Positions 13,761 through 26,599 of a DNA stretch of 64,000 nucleotides are shown here, piece after piece. The translations under genes were made by a program, and so were the position numbers. Position 1 is the first letter of the stretch. The number at the start of each line of letters is the position of its first letter. Source of the stretch: Aptenodytes patagonicus (taxonomy: Eukaryota; Chordata; Aves; Sphenisciformes; Spheniscidae); contig NC_134982.1 of NCBI RefSeq assembly GCF_965638725.1, forward strand, positions 57,163,816 to 57,227,815, given 5' to 3'. Under the pieces are notes generated by a model. That model was not told the origin of the DNA, did not search any database, and saw only the letters and a program-made list of their open reading frames with translations.

Positions 13761-16700
13761 ATCTCACAACCTTACCTCTGCTGGCTGCTTAGCTTCACAC
13801 AGTAGACTTAAATAGTGAGTGATGTAAGAAGTAGAAGGGGGTGTCCTAACCAGTGAGAAAGTGGATGGAAAAGGGCATACCATGCCCAGTCTCCCTCCTT
13901 CTTACTATGCCATGTCCTCCTTTCCTCAACCATCCCCTTCCTTATGAAGGAAAGGGCTCAGCTGGTTGCAGGGTGTAGCGTAAGGACAACATTTATGACT
14001 CCTTGGGAGCACTATGCCTTCCTTGCAGACTTCATGGCATCTTTTACCAACTGGTTTCAGCACTGTACTCAAGTGTGCTGGATTTCATGAATATAAATCT
14101 TAATTACCTACCTTTCCTTATGCATAGGAGGCAGCTTGACCAACAGGACACCTGAAGGTGAGCCGAGTTCCCCCCATTTTCCTCTCCCTCCTACCACTGT
14201 GCAGTAGCTGTTATAATGGCTGTTCTTTTGCTCTGTATAAAAGGCAAATTTTCAGTCTTGTGAAGTCATCAGCCCCAAGGAATTCTTTTGGCTAGAGGAT
14301 TTCCCAGTCTCACCACGTGTGCTTCAAAAAGGGCTGCCTTGTGTCTGTTTTGAACATTCACCCCAGTTATCTTCAATGGAAAGATATATTGCAGATAATA
14401 TGTATAATATATATCATACATAATAGCTGTATCTATAGATAGATAGATGGGTATGTATATTTGTACTACACGGAATTATACAGATAAATGTATATTTTTC
14501 AGTATCCTCTTGCCCTTGCATGGAAAACCAACATTTATTTTCTGGCAAACCTCTAATTATATTTTTTCTTATCTAAATTTTGTCTTCATATTTGAAATCT
14601 GCACCAATCTCTGAAGATTAATACAACAAAGAGGCACTGCTGGGGGCTGCTGGAGGACATTTTTCTTTTAAATTCTGATAAACTTAAGTGCTGCTCATTA
14701 ATTTTTGTGTCCCAGAGGAGTGCCTGGAGCCTGCAGAATAATTTCCTTCCAACAACTTGCATAAAATTTTGCACTGCACTTTGGATCCACGCCAGGTTGT
14801 CGGGGTTGTTATTTATTGCAACTAGTAAAAATGATTCTCAGCTGTTGTAAGTCAGAGACATTCGAATGACTTTGGTGGAGCTGTGCTCATTTGCCTTGGC
14901 AGCCCAGCAAATACCCTGTAATAAGAACTAACAACATTGACATATCAGCTACTGTCGCAGCAGTTATCAGTGGATTTTGAATTACTCGGGAGGAAAGGCA
15001 AAAAGGAGAAAGAAGCCTTCTTACAAAGACACTGTGAGCTAGCTGCCTAGCTCAAGATTCCAACATTATAAGCCTCCACTTTCATGCACCTTCATGCTCA
15101 CACACTCCCTTTTTTTTAGTTTTTCATGTAATCCATTAAGGAACCTGTGGCCACCAGTACTGACTAAACCCATCTTCTGTCAATATAGGGAGCTGAGGCC
15201 CCTCCTTGGGTCTTCGCAAACAAGAACTAAAGTAAAGCCAAGAGGCAGTTACCCAAGAGAGAAGCTGCAATCAATGAAGGGGAAAGGGGCCTGCTGAGGC
15301 AGCGATGCTAACAAGCCCCATCAAATAGTGATCACTATTAAGAATTGTCAGTGGCTTGAGGCACAGAAGAAACCTGAAGAGGCCGGCTATCATGTCCTGC
15401 TGTGCAAATGCCTCAGGCTACCTTAGAGGTGACTGTTGTCTGACATGTGAATTCATGAAAATTCAGTCTTTTCAGTAGAAGGTATCTGCTCTACTATATA
15501 CTCTGCCAAAGAGAAGCAGAAGCCTCTGAAAAAGGTTGAAATTGTGGCCAGGTTCTTCCCAAACCAATTGGCTCTTCATCCCAGCCATTGTCTGCTTGTA
15601 GAAGGAGCACATAATATTCACACTGTGCCTGGAGAAACACAAGCTAAGGGGTGAGCTAAACTGTGACCTGCAGCTCCTTGCTGCATGGAGCGTTTGCTTT
15701 TAGGATGTCAGCCGGCTGGTGGACCCTGAGCCCTACCAGTCAACCTACACCTGAGCTGCACAAGCCTGGGAGATCGAACTTGTCTTCTCCCCATGTGTGC
15801 TTAACTCCTGGTCTAAGCAAAGACAAGCTGACACTGTGTCTTTCTAACTGTTGTGGGGTAGGCGGCTGACTCCATGCTTTTGCTGTAATGATCTTTCTTC
15901 ACATAAAACCTTTCTTGCTGACATAGCTAGACGATGATGTCATCCTTCCCTTCAAATAAACAGAGTTCCCAGCTCTTAAAATCAAAGGCAATCTCTTCTC
16001 GTATTCCCCTTGGGCTAGATCCCAATGTCTTCTCAGGCTGCATATTTGTGCCTGTTGTTATTTCTGATTGATTTTTAATGTGTTGCATTTGATTTTGTTT
16101 CCACATTCGTCCTGGCCACCTGATCACTGTGTTAAATTATAGAAAACTTGAGGTGACACACCCCAGCGGCAAGTCAGGCCTGTTAATATGACACAAACAT
16201 TTTTGTGTTCTGCGTTTTCTGACACCAAGACTCTTTGCAGTGGCTGTAAAGTTTTGGTGGTTGATCAGGCCATTTATTGCTTTTGAGGTCTCTGCAGCCT
16301 TTATGGACCAAAGCTTGACTGGTGTAGTTCAGTGTGGCTCCGTTGACTTCAGTTAAGCAACAGGTCTCCACCTTCTGAAAATCTGGTCCTGCATCTTGTT
16401 CTCTCTCTCTTCTGCCTTCTCCTCAGAATCTCTGTAAGGATCAAGGAGGCCAAGATTTTCAAGCCTGCTGAAGGGCATTGGATGATAAGCCCGCACCAAC
16501 GTTAATGGGAGCAAGACAGTAAAATGTCTCACCTGTTTTGCAGATTTCACCTTTAATGCTTAGCAAGTGAAGTGGGTTGGTTCCTTCAGTGAAGCAATAG
16601 GGACTGATCCAAAACTATCTTAAGTCAAGACAGTTTTGCATTGATTGGGCAAGCTTCGTAACTGTTGTGATGAGCTCTTCCCAGTCCAATGACTTCTGCA

Positions 16701-19059
16701 GGTCTTTATGCAGCACCCACAGAACTGCCTGGCTTCTCACATACTATCTCTTTAGTATGAATCTGACATGCTGGGTGCTATAGACCTGACTTAGCAGCTG
16801 TCAAGCATTTTATTCTCTTTCCCTTTTTAATGTTAAAAAAAAAATCAATTGATTGTAGCTCATGTTTCCACCTTTTATTTCACTCCTTGAGGTTAATACC
16901 ACTGTTATTGGAAAAGCGCATTGCAGACCCTGCCTTTCTCTTCTGGTGTTATTTTTATATACCACTTTTGATCTCAGGAAACCTTTTCATCCTGCTGCAC
17001 TGGTGGGTGTTTAGTAACATTTTAACTAAGGCCTCAGTGCATGTGATGCCAGTATAGCCTTAAGCACATGCTGTCCATGTGGAAGGAGGGGCGTGGAGTC
17101 AGCGAGGGTGGAGAGGCCACAGCTCATGGCAGAGATCAGAATTTGAGGTTGATGTCATGTGTAATGGCACAGTCTGGAAACTGGGCAGAATCATAGGCAG
17201 GTGAGGAGAAACAAGTAAAACTAGAGCATAAAGCCATCAGATTTTCAGAACTTCAGATGGATAGCAGGCAAATTAACTTTCTTTCCTGCTGCTCCCATAG
17301 TCCTACTAGTTGAGGATCACCTCTGCTGGCTGAACAGATACTGCCAGAGTGGACCCAGAGAGACCTGTAACGGCTTGTGCTTGTGATTGCACCTGAGGTT
17401 ATGGCCAAGGGGCTCTCTTGTTCCAGATGATACTACGTAAATTCAGAATGAAGCAGCTTCTTTCCAAATCCTTAGGGTTTAAGCAGGCAAATAATAGGAA
17501 GGGAAATAAAGTGGCAGACCCAGCTGTGACAAAGGGCGTCAGAAATACCTGCTGTCACTCTGGCACTTTTCTGGTAGAGAAAAATATCTGTTCCTCAACA
17601 GGCTGAAAGAGGACTAAGACCTCTGCCCATGTCTCCTTTTTACTGGGCAATGGTGATGTTAAACCTACAGTGAGAGAAACGTTCCTTTAAAGGGCCTTGG
17701 CCAGGTTTACTGAAGCCAGCTCATACCAAGCAAAATAGGTGACATTGCTCTTGGGCTCTGAAAGCAATGCATTGCTTCCTGGGGCACTTCCGAGCAGAAC
17801 AACGGCCAGAAAGGTGGACCTGCCAAACCCAGGCATAAAATGTGCCACCTGTGGTTGGAAGTATGGGTGCGCTGCATTTGGACGTGCACCAGGGAGAGGG
17901 ACAAAGGACCCTCTCTATTTCTACTCCAGCAGCCTCGGGGCTGAGAAGTGATTCCTTGTACCCAGTGCTGGTGGGGGGACGCAAAACCCTGTGGTGACAT
18001 GAGGCAGCCAGCTGGCTTGCTGAGGGGATGTTCGTCTTGTTGAGCTTGGCTCAGCCTTGAGCAGCAGGAAGAAACAGTGACACCATTTCCCAGAAGTTTA
18101 GCTGGCAATAGCAGTGATTGCAAATGCTTAGCAAAGTGCCTTTTGTCACATTTTGCTAACAAAGCAGGGGTCAGGTCCCTTCTGCCTGTTGGGATATAAA
18201 TATCTTAATTAGATCTTTGAAAGAGAGGAAAAAAATCTAGAAGCCTGGGAGATATTTTATTATTTCTTTTTTATTTTTAGTATTAAAAGTATAACTCAAG
18301 TAGTGCTGGCACCAGGATGCATAATCCACTTACCAGGGCAGAAAGGGCTCTGGAGCTGCACCACAAATGCATCATTTGATAACAGTAATGAAAAAGACAG
18401 CAATCTATATCTGCAAATAGCATTAGAGCAGACTTGGTTTGGGGACCAAAGGAAGCTGATGCTGAATTTATGAGGCAGACATCTCAAACATTTAAGACCA
18501 GTGCTTTCTTTCCTCCTCTGTTTTGTTTCATCCTCCCTTACTTTTTTCTTTTTCAGTAACTTGACCCTTTGTTTGGGTCAGCTCTTAGCCCTATAATCAA
18601 AACAATTTAGTCAAGAAAAGTCACAGAGTGAAGTGGGCCTGCCTTGCCTCATGGGCTGAGTGGGACCAGCCAGCTCCTGCTCATTTACCCTGCCCTGCAG
18701 GCCTTGCTCTGTCGCTGCATCTCTTCATGGTGCACATGCTCTGGATCCATGCCTGCAGTGTCTGCCGCTGAGCTGAGGCTGGAAGAGCTAGAGGGCCAGG
18801 TGGGGGAGACTCCATCCAGCCAAGCACCAGACAGGATCTTCTCCAGTAGAGATGTCCCACGTAATCTTTCTCCATCCCATCTCACAAGGTCCATCACATG
18901 GCTCCTAAAAGGAGCCTCCTAAAGGAGGAGCGAGCATGTTGGAGGAAATATGTGGCATTAGGAGGAAACAGACATGGATAAGAGTGTAAGAAATGCTCTA
19001 CTACTGATGCACAGCAGTCCTTTTGGTCAGTGTACTGTCCCCAGCTGTAGCAGTAGGAA
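13761..19059. other. Non-coding DNA; no supported genes
   Basis: No recognisable exon. A short ATAG tetranucleotide run occurs near 14430-14450. The block 14590-15000 is AT-rich and rich in motifs, a candidate conserved non-coding stretch. Confidence 0.55.
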
Positions 19060-19600
19060 ATGCTGCTTAGAGAGAAGACAGAAGCCCATCCACTTTCATG
19101 AGTTTCTCCAATTCCTTTGTGAGACAATCTGCTGTCACAACCTCCTATGCCAGTAAGTTCCAAAAATTCCCTTCTCCTCTGTATAGAAACAATTTCTTTC
19201 TTTTCTGTTTTAAACCAGTCCCCTTGGCTCCAGTGTTGCAGGATTTGATGAGCTACGGTTCCACTTTGTCCTCCACTTTACTGATTTTGCACGTGCCTGT
19301 CTCATACCCTTCAGACCAGTCCCAGACCAAAAACTCTCAGCTTTTTTAGTGTCCTTGAAAGTGGCTTGTCCATCTCTATGGTCATTTTAATTGCTCTTTT
19401 CTTTCTGTTCTCTGCATCCAGTGTGTCTTTCTTGGAGATGAGAGGGGCAAGACCTGCTCTCTGCTCAAAATGCAGGTGCATCAAGATTTTCCCATTCACA
19501 CTCTTTTCCAGCTCTTTGATGGACATGCTGATAAAACTGGTGCCAGCACTAATCTCTGGAGGATCTCCCATTAAGCCCCATCAGGCAAATGGGGCGGTAT
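19060..19600 (-). mobile_element. Ancient CR1/L3-type LINE relic, antisense
   Basis: The order of fragments follows the antisense pattern of amniote CR1-like LINEs: TCTCAGCTTTTTTAGTGTCC, then GTCCATCTCTATGGTCATTT, CTTTCTTGGAGATGAGAGGG with GCAAGACCTGCTCTCTGCTC, and AAACTGGTGCCAGCACTAAT with CTCTGGAGGATCTCCCATTA. Identity is low and there are gaps. Recognition is from memory of consensus sequences; boundaries are approximate. Confidence 0.55.
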
Positions 19601-22600
19601 GCAGCTTTACAAAACTATACTGGTTATTTCTCTTACCCATGTGCTCTGTGACCTTAGTCTTGACTGTAGACTTTTATCATCTTCTCAGGAGTGTAAGTCA
19701 CCCATGGGTTGGTAATTCCAGCAGCCATCTGACACCCTTGCTGTTTGCAATGACAGGTTATGCACCTCGAGCAGCAGATCTGCAGGTTCACACCTGAGTT
19801 CCCACTCAGCCCTCCAGTGAATGCCATCTGTTAACATCTTATTAACCACGGAGCCAGATGCTTCTCAGGCTTTCAGGCTCCTGGCATTAGTGCAGGCTGG
19901 CACTTGTAAATTTTGCCCTCACTCTGCCTCCTGGCACATGCCAAGCAGCTGGAATTGCAGGTAACCTAATTTTCTGTGTGATTGTGTTCTCTATTTCTCT
20001 ACTGATCCTTTCTTAGACACATCAAATGTTAGTCAAATCCACCTTGTAGGCTATGCCAGTCTGAACAAGGTGCTTTCTCCCAGCTCAGAGCTGACATACT
20101 CCCCTCCGACCTTTCTTCTTTCCTGTGCCAGTAGACAAGCTCCATTACGAAGAGGACAGCCAGTCCTTCCTGCACAGGTTCCTCTTCTCCTGAAAGGTTT
20201 CCCAGATCCTTACCACCTACCTCTTCACACCATCACCTACTCATCCACAATTTGAGGCTCTGAATTTCTCCTCTGTCTCCTCAGCCTCACAAGACAGGGG
20301 ATTTCAGACAGTGCTACCGTGGAGATCACAGCCTCGAGTCTCCAGTTTCAGCATTGAGACAGTAAAGTTCACCTCCCAAGGTGAGAGTGGCTTAGAGAAA
20401 CAATGGTTCACAGGTGAGGCCCATTGCAGTGCTGCAGAGGGGTCTGCCTCATGATGAATGGGTGTTAGTGATGGCCCAGGTACCCAGGGACCTCCTGATA
20501 ATTCTTGATCTGACCCTGCCAGTGGAAGTCTGGCCTCACAGTTACTCTCTCCATTCAGTGCTTTGCAACTCCTAGCAGATTTTCTTGATTTCTTCAAGAA
20601 CATCCCTGAGCCATGCTGTCTGAGATGTTTGTGAGAGCAGCTGGAAGAGCACCTTGAGCTTTTCTACACTGTGTGAAGGCTCCTAGAAGAACAGCTTCTG
20701 GCCTCTTCAGCTCCGTAGCTCTTAACATCATGGATCACTTTAATGGGATTGCTAGCAAACCTTAGCAGAACAGCTGTGATATGAATGGGCTCAGACAGTG
20801 GAGCAGGGCTTAGCTCAATCTCTCTTTTAAAGAACACAAGGTGCTGGCAGGACCCTCAAGGCTGTTGAAAAGTATAGGAATTGGGGGGAGGTAATTTTTA
20901 AAAAAACACACCTAAATGCCAAGTCTGTCACTCGCATTTATTTCTGTAAGTTCTTCCTTACACTCTCACAATAAGCTACGGGAGGAAGTTGCATCTCCAG
21001 GAAGTTGTTGGAGCTGTGCATGCTGCACAGCGCAGCTAGGGAATCCTGGGGGTTACAGAGAACAGACTCCTTCAGCAGGGTAATGACATGGGGACACAGG
21101 AGAGCGTGCAGGGACAGAAAAAGGGGCAATCCTTGAGAAACAGGGAAAAAGACTGCCCCCAGGACAGCAAGGCAACTGCAGCGGAAGAATTAACTGACCA
21201 GCCTTACCCTCCCACCTTGCTAAGGTACTGGCACAGGAAGGGAGTACAGGCTTTCATGCTCAGTATAATCTAAAGCTGGTTTATTTATTTCTGGTCTGTT
21301 TTATTTTTTTCTGGCTTATTGATGGAAAGCTTACTTGATCCTTTTCTTTCGCTAATCTGAAACCAGGTTTTCCTGCTAAGCAGCTACAGAGTCCCTTGCA
21401 TGCAGGAGGGCTGCCTGTGGTTCTACATGGTCTTGCAGAAGGGACAAGCTGACACAACGCTGGCTGTGGAGCTACAGAGCTACAAGCTAGAAGCCGTCAG
21501 AGAGGAAGAGGAGAGCTGGGGGACCTAGCAGGAACAGCTAGACAAGTGCAAATTAGCTAGATCAAGCAGCAGCATCTACTTGCCCAGGGAGACAGTAAGC
21601 AAGTCCTGAGGTGTTGCTGATGAGAAGGAAGCAATCTGGTGGTTTATTGGCTATGCTAAAAATGTATATCCATACACACTGGAAAAGGAATGATTGGTCT
21701 CTACAGTACCTGATTTTCTCCGTGCTATCTTTCTCTTTTCTCCCTTCGATAAACTCATGTTTGTTAATCCATGCTTTTAAAGGTGAAAAGTTAGGTCATC
21801 GAGCACCAGATAGTTTAACTTTAACCCTTTTTGTGGTTCAGTCTCACATTATTTTATTACGACCACTAAAATTTAAAACCAGCCATTGCTGCTGCAGTGA
21901 AGTTCTGGTGAAAAGCTCTCATATGCACTACGCAAACCCTCAGCTGAAGTAAAGCTACGTGTTTCTGTTAAAGGAAGTGGAGAAATTATTTTTCTCATCC
22001 TCCACTGCTGAAAATAACTCATTGCATTTTTCAAAATGCAGTGCGTCTCTCTGCCTGGGAGAAGGAAAGACCATACCACAGGGGAGGTCAGGTTTTCTCT
22101 CCAGCTTGATGTCCTTGAAACTTGTGCTTGCTGCCATGAGGGCAGCAGGGCTGCCTGCGGGCATCAGCTGCGTTTATTGCTCAGGTCCCTCAACGGCTCG
22201 AAGGAAAAACCCATCTACCTCTCTGGCAGAGCTCAGTTAGAGGGAACACCAGTCTTTCCTTCTTCTTACCAGCAGGTAGAAAATAAATTGACTGCTTACC
22301 ATTTTTTCGTTTATGTACATGAAAACATGAGTAATTTTTCTTTAGAAAACTAAATGCATTCAAAATTGCTTAAAATCAGATTAGGTGAGTCTAGTTTAAA
22401 AAACTAGAGCTGCCGTTTGAAGGGAAAAGGAAACCCTGAATCAGTGGAAATCCTTACCTGAGCCTTGGGGAAGAGGGTGTTTTGAAAAGGTAGTCAGTCA
22501 GTCACTTCCAAAGGTGCAGAGAGAACATTTTCTTCATTCTGGAGCACTTATTTGGCTGTTCAGAGCTGAGAACTAGGAGGTAAAAGGAAGGGCAGAAAAG

Positions 22601-23677
22601 TTTAATTTTCCTCTTCTAATCTATGAATATAAACAAGATGTAAGATGTAAAATGAGATTTATTACTGTTAAAATCTTGAAGGTCATTATGACCAGGAGCT
22701 AAATTCAAATCACTGGCTAAGTATCGTATTACTTTTGTTTAATAAATCACTTAGTTTTAAATGTTGGACATGTTTTGATAAACCTTCTCTTTTGCAGTAT
22801 GCGTATAGTACTTCTATTTAATTACAAAGGAAAAAAGAAAAAATGAGATACCTCTCTCCACACATACAAAACCCTAGCTGAAATGCTGTTTGGGGGCTAA
22901 CTTAATCCGAGTTCTCTTCCAGAAGCTGTTTAACTGAGATCACATGAAAGAACCATTAACTAGGAAAAGCAAATTGTTCTTCATCAGCCTCCAGCATCAT
23001 AACAAAAGTAAAAATTATTAATCTGAATAAACATGTTAAACCTTGTAACTGAGTGAAGAATAGCTGTGAGTCCTGAGTGTATCCCCAGCTCAGCCAAAAG
23101 ATATGTTGGATTTTATCAGCAAATGATAATCAGACTTTCTCTGAGGAGGAAAAAAACCTGAAAGCCCACACATAGCAAAATGTAAGCAATAATTTAAATT
23201 GAAGCTCCCTGCTTTTTGATTTAAATAATGATTAAACGTGTTGTTTTAAATCATCATGATAAATGAATTTCCCCTCTCGTCATGACTCTCCTTATTAAAC
23301 TGACACATCTAAATTCTCAGTCAGAAAGGCTCAGCTATTAGTCAACACAGGTCTCCTGGAAGGGGGGGAGTTTAATCCTGCTTCCCTATCCCCCTTTTTT
23401 AAATCTAATTCAATTTTCTTCTATTGATTCTGTTTTTACCACAGATACCCAGCTTGTTTTTCATAAGGAATGTGTCACCTGCAGTTAAAATCATGGTAAG
23501 CAGAACAGAGATTGCCCAGAGCATGTGGTAAAGGTGTATATTAAGAAAACACAGATGAACTCATACTTTGCCTAGGTTTTTTAGGATCTGTGTCCATGTG
23601 AAGTCTCCCTCCCACTCAGGCTTGCTTTTCTGATTGCTCTTCTGTGATGCTCAGATCAAATGAGACCCAATACACCT
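19601..23677. other. Non-coding DNA; no supported genes
   Basis: Only short open frames without known domains. The stretch 22930-23290 is AT-rich with repeated AAATAATGATTAAA/TTTAAATCATCATG-type motifs and may be regulatory. Confidence 0.55.
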
Positions 23678-23921
23678 GCCCGTATGTCCTTTAGGCTGTG
23701 CCAGGAAGCTTTTTGAGGCACATGGAGGGTACTTGGCATAGGCAGCCTGCTGTCCTGTCTGTGATATACATCTGCTCTGCATTGCCTGACACAACAGGGG
23801 ACTGAGTTCAACAGTGCTGGTGGCACCCAAGATCCTATGAATGTGGCCCTCCCCTTATCACCCTAAAAAGCACTATGCTCCAAGAAATAGCAACTAATGG
23901 TAATATTCACTTTCAGTCCAC
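23678..23921 (+). repeat. 244-bp perfect inverted repeat, left arm
   Basis: I compared this arm block by block with the reverse complement of 25473-25716 and found 244 of 244 bases paired, with no gap. It runs from GCCCGTATGTCC to TTTCAGTCCAC. Similarity stops abruptly at both ends: base 23677 and base 23922 already mismatch. No transposon terminal motif or target duplication is evident outside the arms. It carries no recognisable gene. Confidence 0.97.
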
Positions 23922-23954
23922 GAGACTTGTGGCCACGGCCACGAGACTTGTGGC
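23918..23954. repeat. Two 16-bp direct copies at the inner edge of the left arm
   Basis: CCACGAGACTTGTGGC occurs at 23918-23933 and again at 23939-23954, a 21-base period. The inverted-repeat boundary falls inside the first copy. Each copy is itself a near hairpin (CCAC...GTGG). Confidence 0.95.
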
Positions 23955-25472
23955 AGAAGGTTCCCCCTGCAGCCTTCTTCCTCCCAGTGTTAGCCAGCAG
24001 GTCCCTGGTGTGGCAGGAGAGGATGACTGCTTCTCAACTCATGTCATCACTGCTTTGCACACCCATATCTTTATTTGAGCAGTTGCTCCGCCAGTTCCTT
24101 GCGTGTCAGGGGCCAAGCAGATTTGTTTTCTCCAGCAGCCAGCTCAGCAGTCAAGCTTGTCTTGACCTTCTCTGACTGATTTTGGGCACCACAATGCCCG
24201 GGCACAGAAAGCCAGCCCACCTGGGCACCCAGGCCCAGCTGCACAGCAGCAACAAAACCTGACTTTCCGTGGAAGGGGGGACGGCTGCAGAGGCACTTCC
24301 ATGCCTACATGCTGTCGACGTCTCTAGGCGGGTTGCCAAACCTACAGGAATTTTTACCTTAATGCAATATTGCCCCTGTCCATGAGGGGCCATTGCAGAA
24401 AGTTCTTCCCCACCCCTGACCCTGGTTTATTGTAATACAGTGCTCTTCTGAGAAGGTGCTCATAAACACCATTAAGCGTGCTTCAGTCATCTTTGGTAAT
24501 TCTATTGAATCATTTTATATATGTCTGTCAGCAACCAAATGAGGAGGCAAACTCTGTAAGTTTTTACTAAAACACCATTTCCTTTAGTAACTTCTAATTG
24601 TCCATTTGTTAGTTGTGTTTTGTCACGCAACTTCTCGTGTTTTCCTTTTTTCGCTGAGGGTCCAGTATACTGAGGTTTTACTGCTTTTAAGTAACAAATA
24701 AGAAAAGCCAGATGAGGAAACCCTGCTATATAGCAGGCATCTTTGTCACGTGTGAGAAGTGTTGACACACCAGGGAGGCAGAAGGGTGATTGCCGGGGAG
24801 AACTGCACAGATGACAGTGACAGACAAGCAACCCCCGCACCTGATGACTGAATTGAGTGTAGGAAGGCAAAACTGGGGGTTTTGTCAACAACCAGGACAC
24901 TACGCAGAAATGGGACTGTCCCTCCCTGCAGAGATCAGGGAAGATGGGCCAGACCTTACTGGTTTAATTGCACAATCCTGCTGCCATAGGAAGTACTTTA
25001 ACCGCAAATTAAACTTCAGAAATGTAGAACAAGGATCAATCACATTTCAGTTTGATCCTGGGTGGGATGCCAATATGAATATGATAACATTAATAATGAC
25101 CTGTGGATTCTTCGTATAACAAGGGAAGAAAAGCCACATAACATTAAATGCTTGCAAAACAGCACTTACCCCTTTTCTTCATTTGTGTAAATAAACTGTA
25201 GTATTAATATACTGATTCATATTCATTTAGTACTGTAATATTACTAATGTAAAACTACTGATGTAATATTATTAAACTGATCAATAAACTGCAGATAACT
25301 GCTGCTCAGGAGCAAGCCTAGATGTTTGTAAATACAGCCTCTCACCATGGGGTGTGTTAAAAGTGTTGTATGGATTTGACATTTTCCTTTTCCTCCTTTT
25401 GTGCCTTCCTGCTGGCACCGACATTGTCATTTTGCGGTTAGCTTACTGTGCAGGCATCCCAAAGAACCTGCA
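23922..25472. other. Spacer between inverted-repeat arms; no supported gene
   Basis: This 1551-base spacer has only short open frames, the longest about 130 residues on the minus strand at 24502-24900, with no recognised domain. It includes a 16-base perfect palindrome at 24722-24737 and an AT-rich stretch at 25180-25290. It shows no transposase, integrase or reverse transcriptase. Confidence 0.6.
24722..24737. repeat. 16-bp perfect palindrome
   Basis: CCTGCTATATAGCAGG reads the same on both strands. It lies inside the spacer of the long inverted repeat. Confidence 0.9.
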
Positions 25473-25716
25473 GTGGACTGAAAGTGAATATTACCATTAG
25501 TTGCTATTTCTTGGAGCATAGTGCTTTTTAGGGTGATAAGGGGAGGGCCACATTCATAGGATCTTGGGTGCCACCAGCACTGTTGAACTCAGTCCCCTGT
25601 TGTGTCAGGCAATGCAGAGCAGATGTATATCACAGACAGGACAGCAGGCTGCCTATGCCAAGTACCCTCCATGTGCCTCAAAAAGCTTCCTGGCACAGCC
25701 TAAAGGACATACGGGC
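25473..25716 (-). repeat. 244-bp perfect inverted repeat, right arm
   Basis: This is the exact reverse complement of 23678-23921, separated from it by 1551 bases. Short open frames run across it on both strands but resemble no known protein. Confidence 0.97.
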
Positions 25717-26320
25717 TGGTTATACAGTCACAAGCCAGTGCCCTGGATCCAAGAGAAACAGTAGCTTCAGGTGATGTTACGTGTGACATCTCTGCTCATT
25801 GTACAGAGCAGAGCAGAAACAACATCAGCATCTCTCCACAAATCTGTCCTGAAGTGAAAACCGTCTTCTGAACCCAGTCTAAAGATTGGTGTTAAGTCTG
25901 GCTGTGCTGCAAGGATGCACCAGAGGCATTCACAGCAATGTAAGGCTCACGCCTGTCTTGACTATGGTCAGCTCCAGGAGCAGTGCTGGGGAATGGTAAC
26001 ATTCTTCACATCCTTATTCTGTAATAATATTAAAATAACACACAGTTTGGTGTGAATTTGTAAATAAACCATGAAACAGTTCATGGGCTAACAATTCAAG
26101 GTTTCTTGAATCTGATATAATGGCAGTTTTCTCCTTTGCTATACGAAGTGGATCTTGAAGAGAAAGCAGTCCATAAACGCAGCACACTAAAAGCCACTCA
26201 CTCATGCCCACATTTGCCCAGGCTGCTTGCCAGCAGGGTACCCCCTGAAGTTCAGCCCCTTCAGTCCAGCAGTCTGAACACTTAGTTCATTTCTCATCCT
26301 CCTAAGTATTTGGGCGCATC

Positions 26321-26347
26321 ATTTCCGTGACTACATGTCACGGAAAT
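26321..26347. repeat. Perfect 11-bp hairpin palindrome
   Basis: ATTTCCGTGAC and its exact reverse complement GTCACGGAAAT are separated by TACAT. Confidence 0.9.
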
Positions 26348-26599
26348 TAAACAGAGCTTTGAGTACCTCCTTCAAAGCATACTCGAGAATACTTGTGCTC
26401 CATGCAAGGAAGCGTGAAGGATTCCCTGGGCTGACAGGGCAGGAACTGCAAGTGACCATGTTACAAGCTGTTTCTCATATGAAGGACCATGTATTTTAAT
26501 TTTCCTGCCCAAGTACTCAGCTGAGACACCGCCCAAGCGAGGGCTAGTTCCTCTCTCTTTACAGGTGAACGAGATGCAAAGCTCATACCCTGCTTTAGG

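Noticed and set aside
15390..15930. Possible LTR-like 3' end (ACATAAAACCTTTCTTGCTGACA)
   Set aside because: The ATAAAA signal and GACA end are suggestive, but I found no TGT start with matching target-site duplication.
24790..25119. Frame containing CQQPGHYAEMG, reminiscent of a zinc knuckle
   Set aside because: Only part of the CX2CX4HX4C pattern is present and nothing else retroviral surrounds it; treated as coincidence.
23678..25716. DNA transposon with long terminal inverted repeats
   Set aside because: No transposase-like frame in the spacer, no flanking target-site duplication, and no known terminal motif; an inverted duplication fits better.
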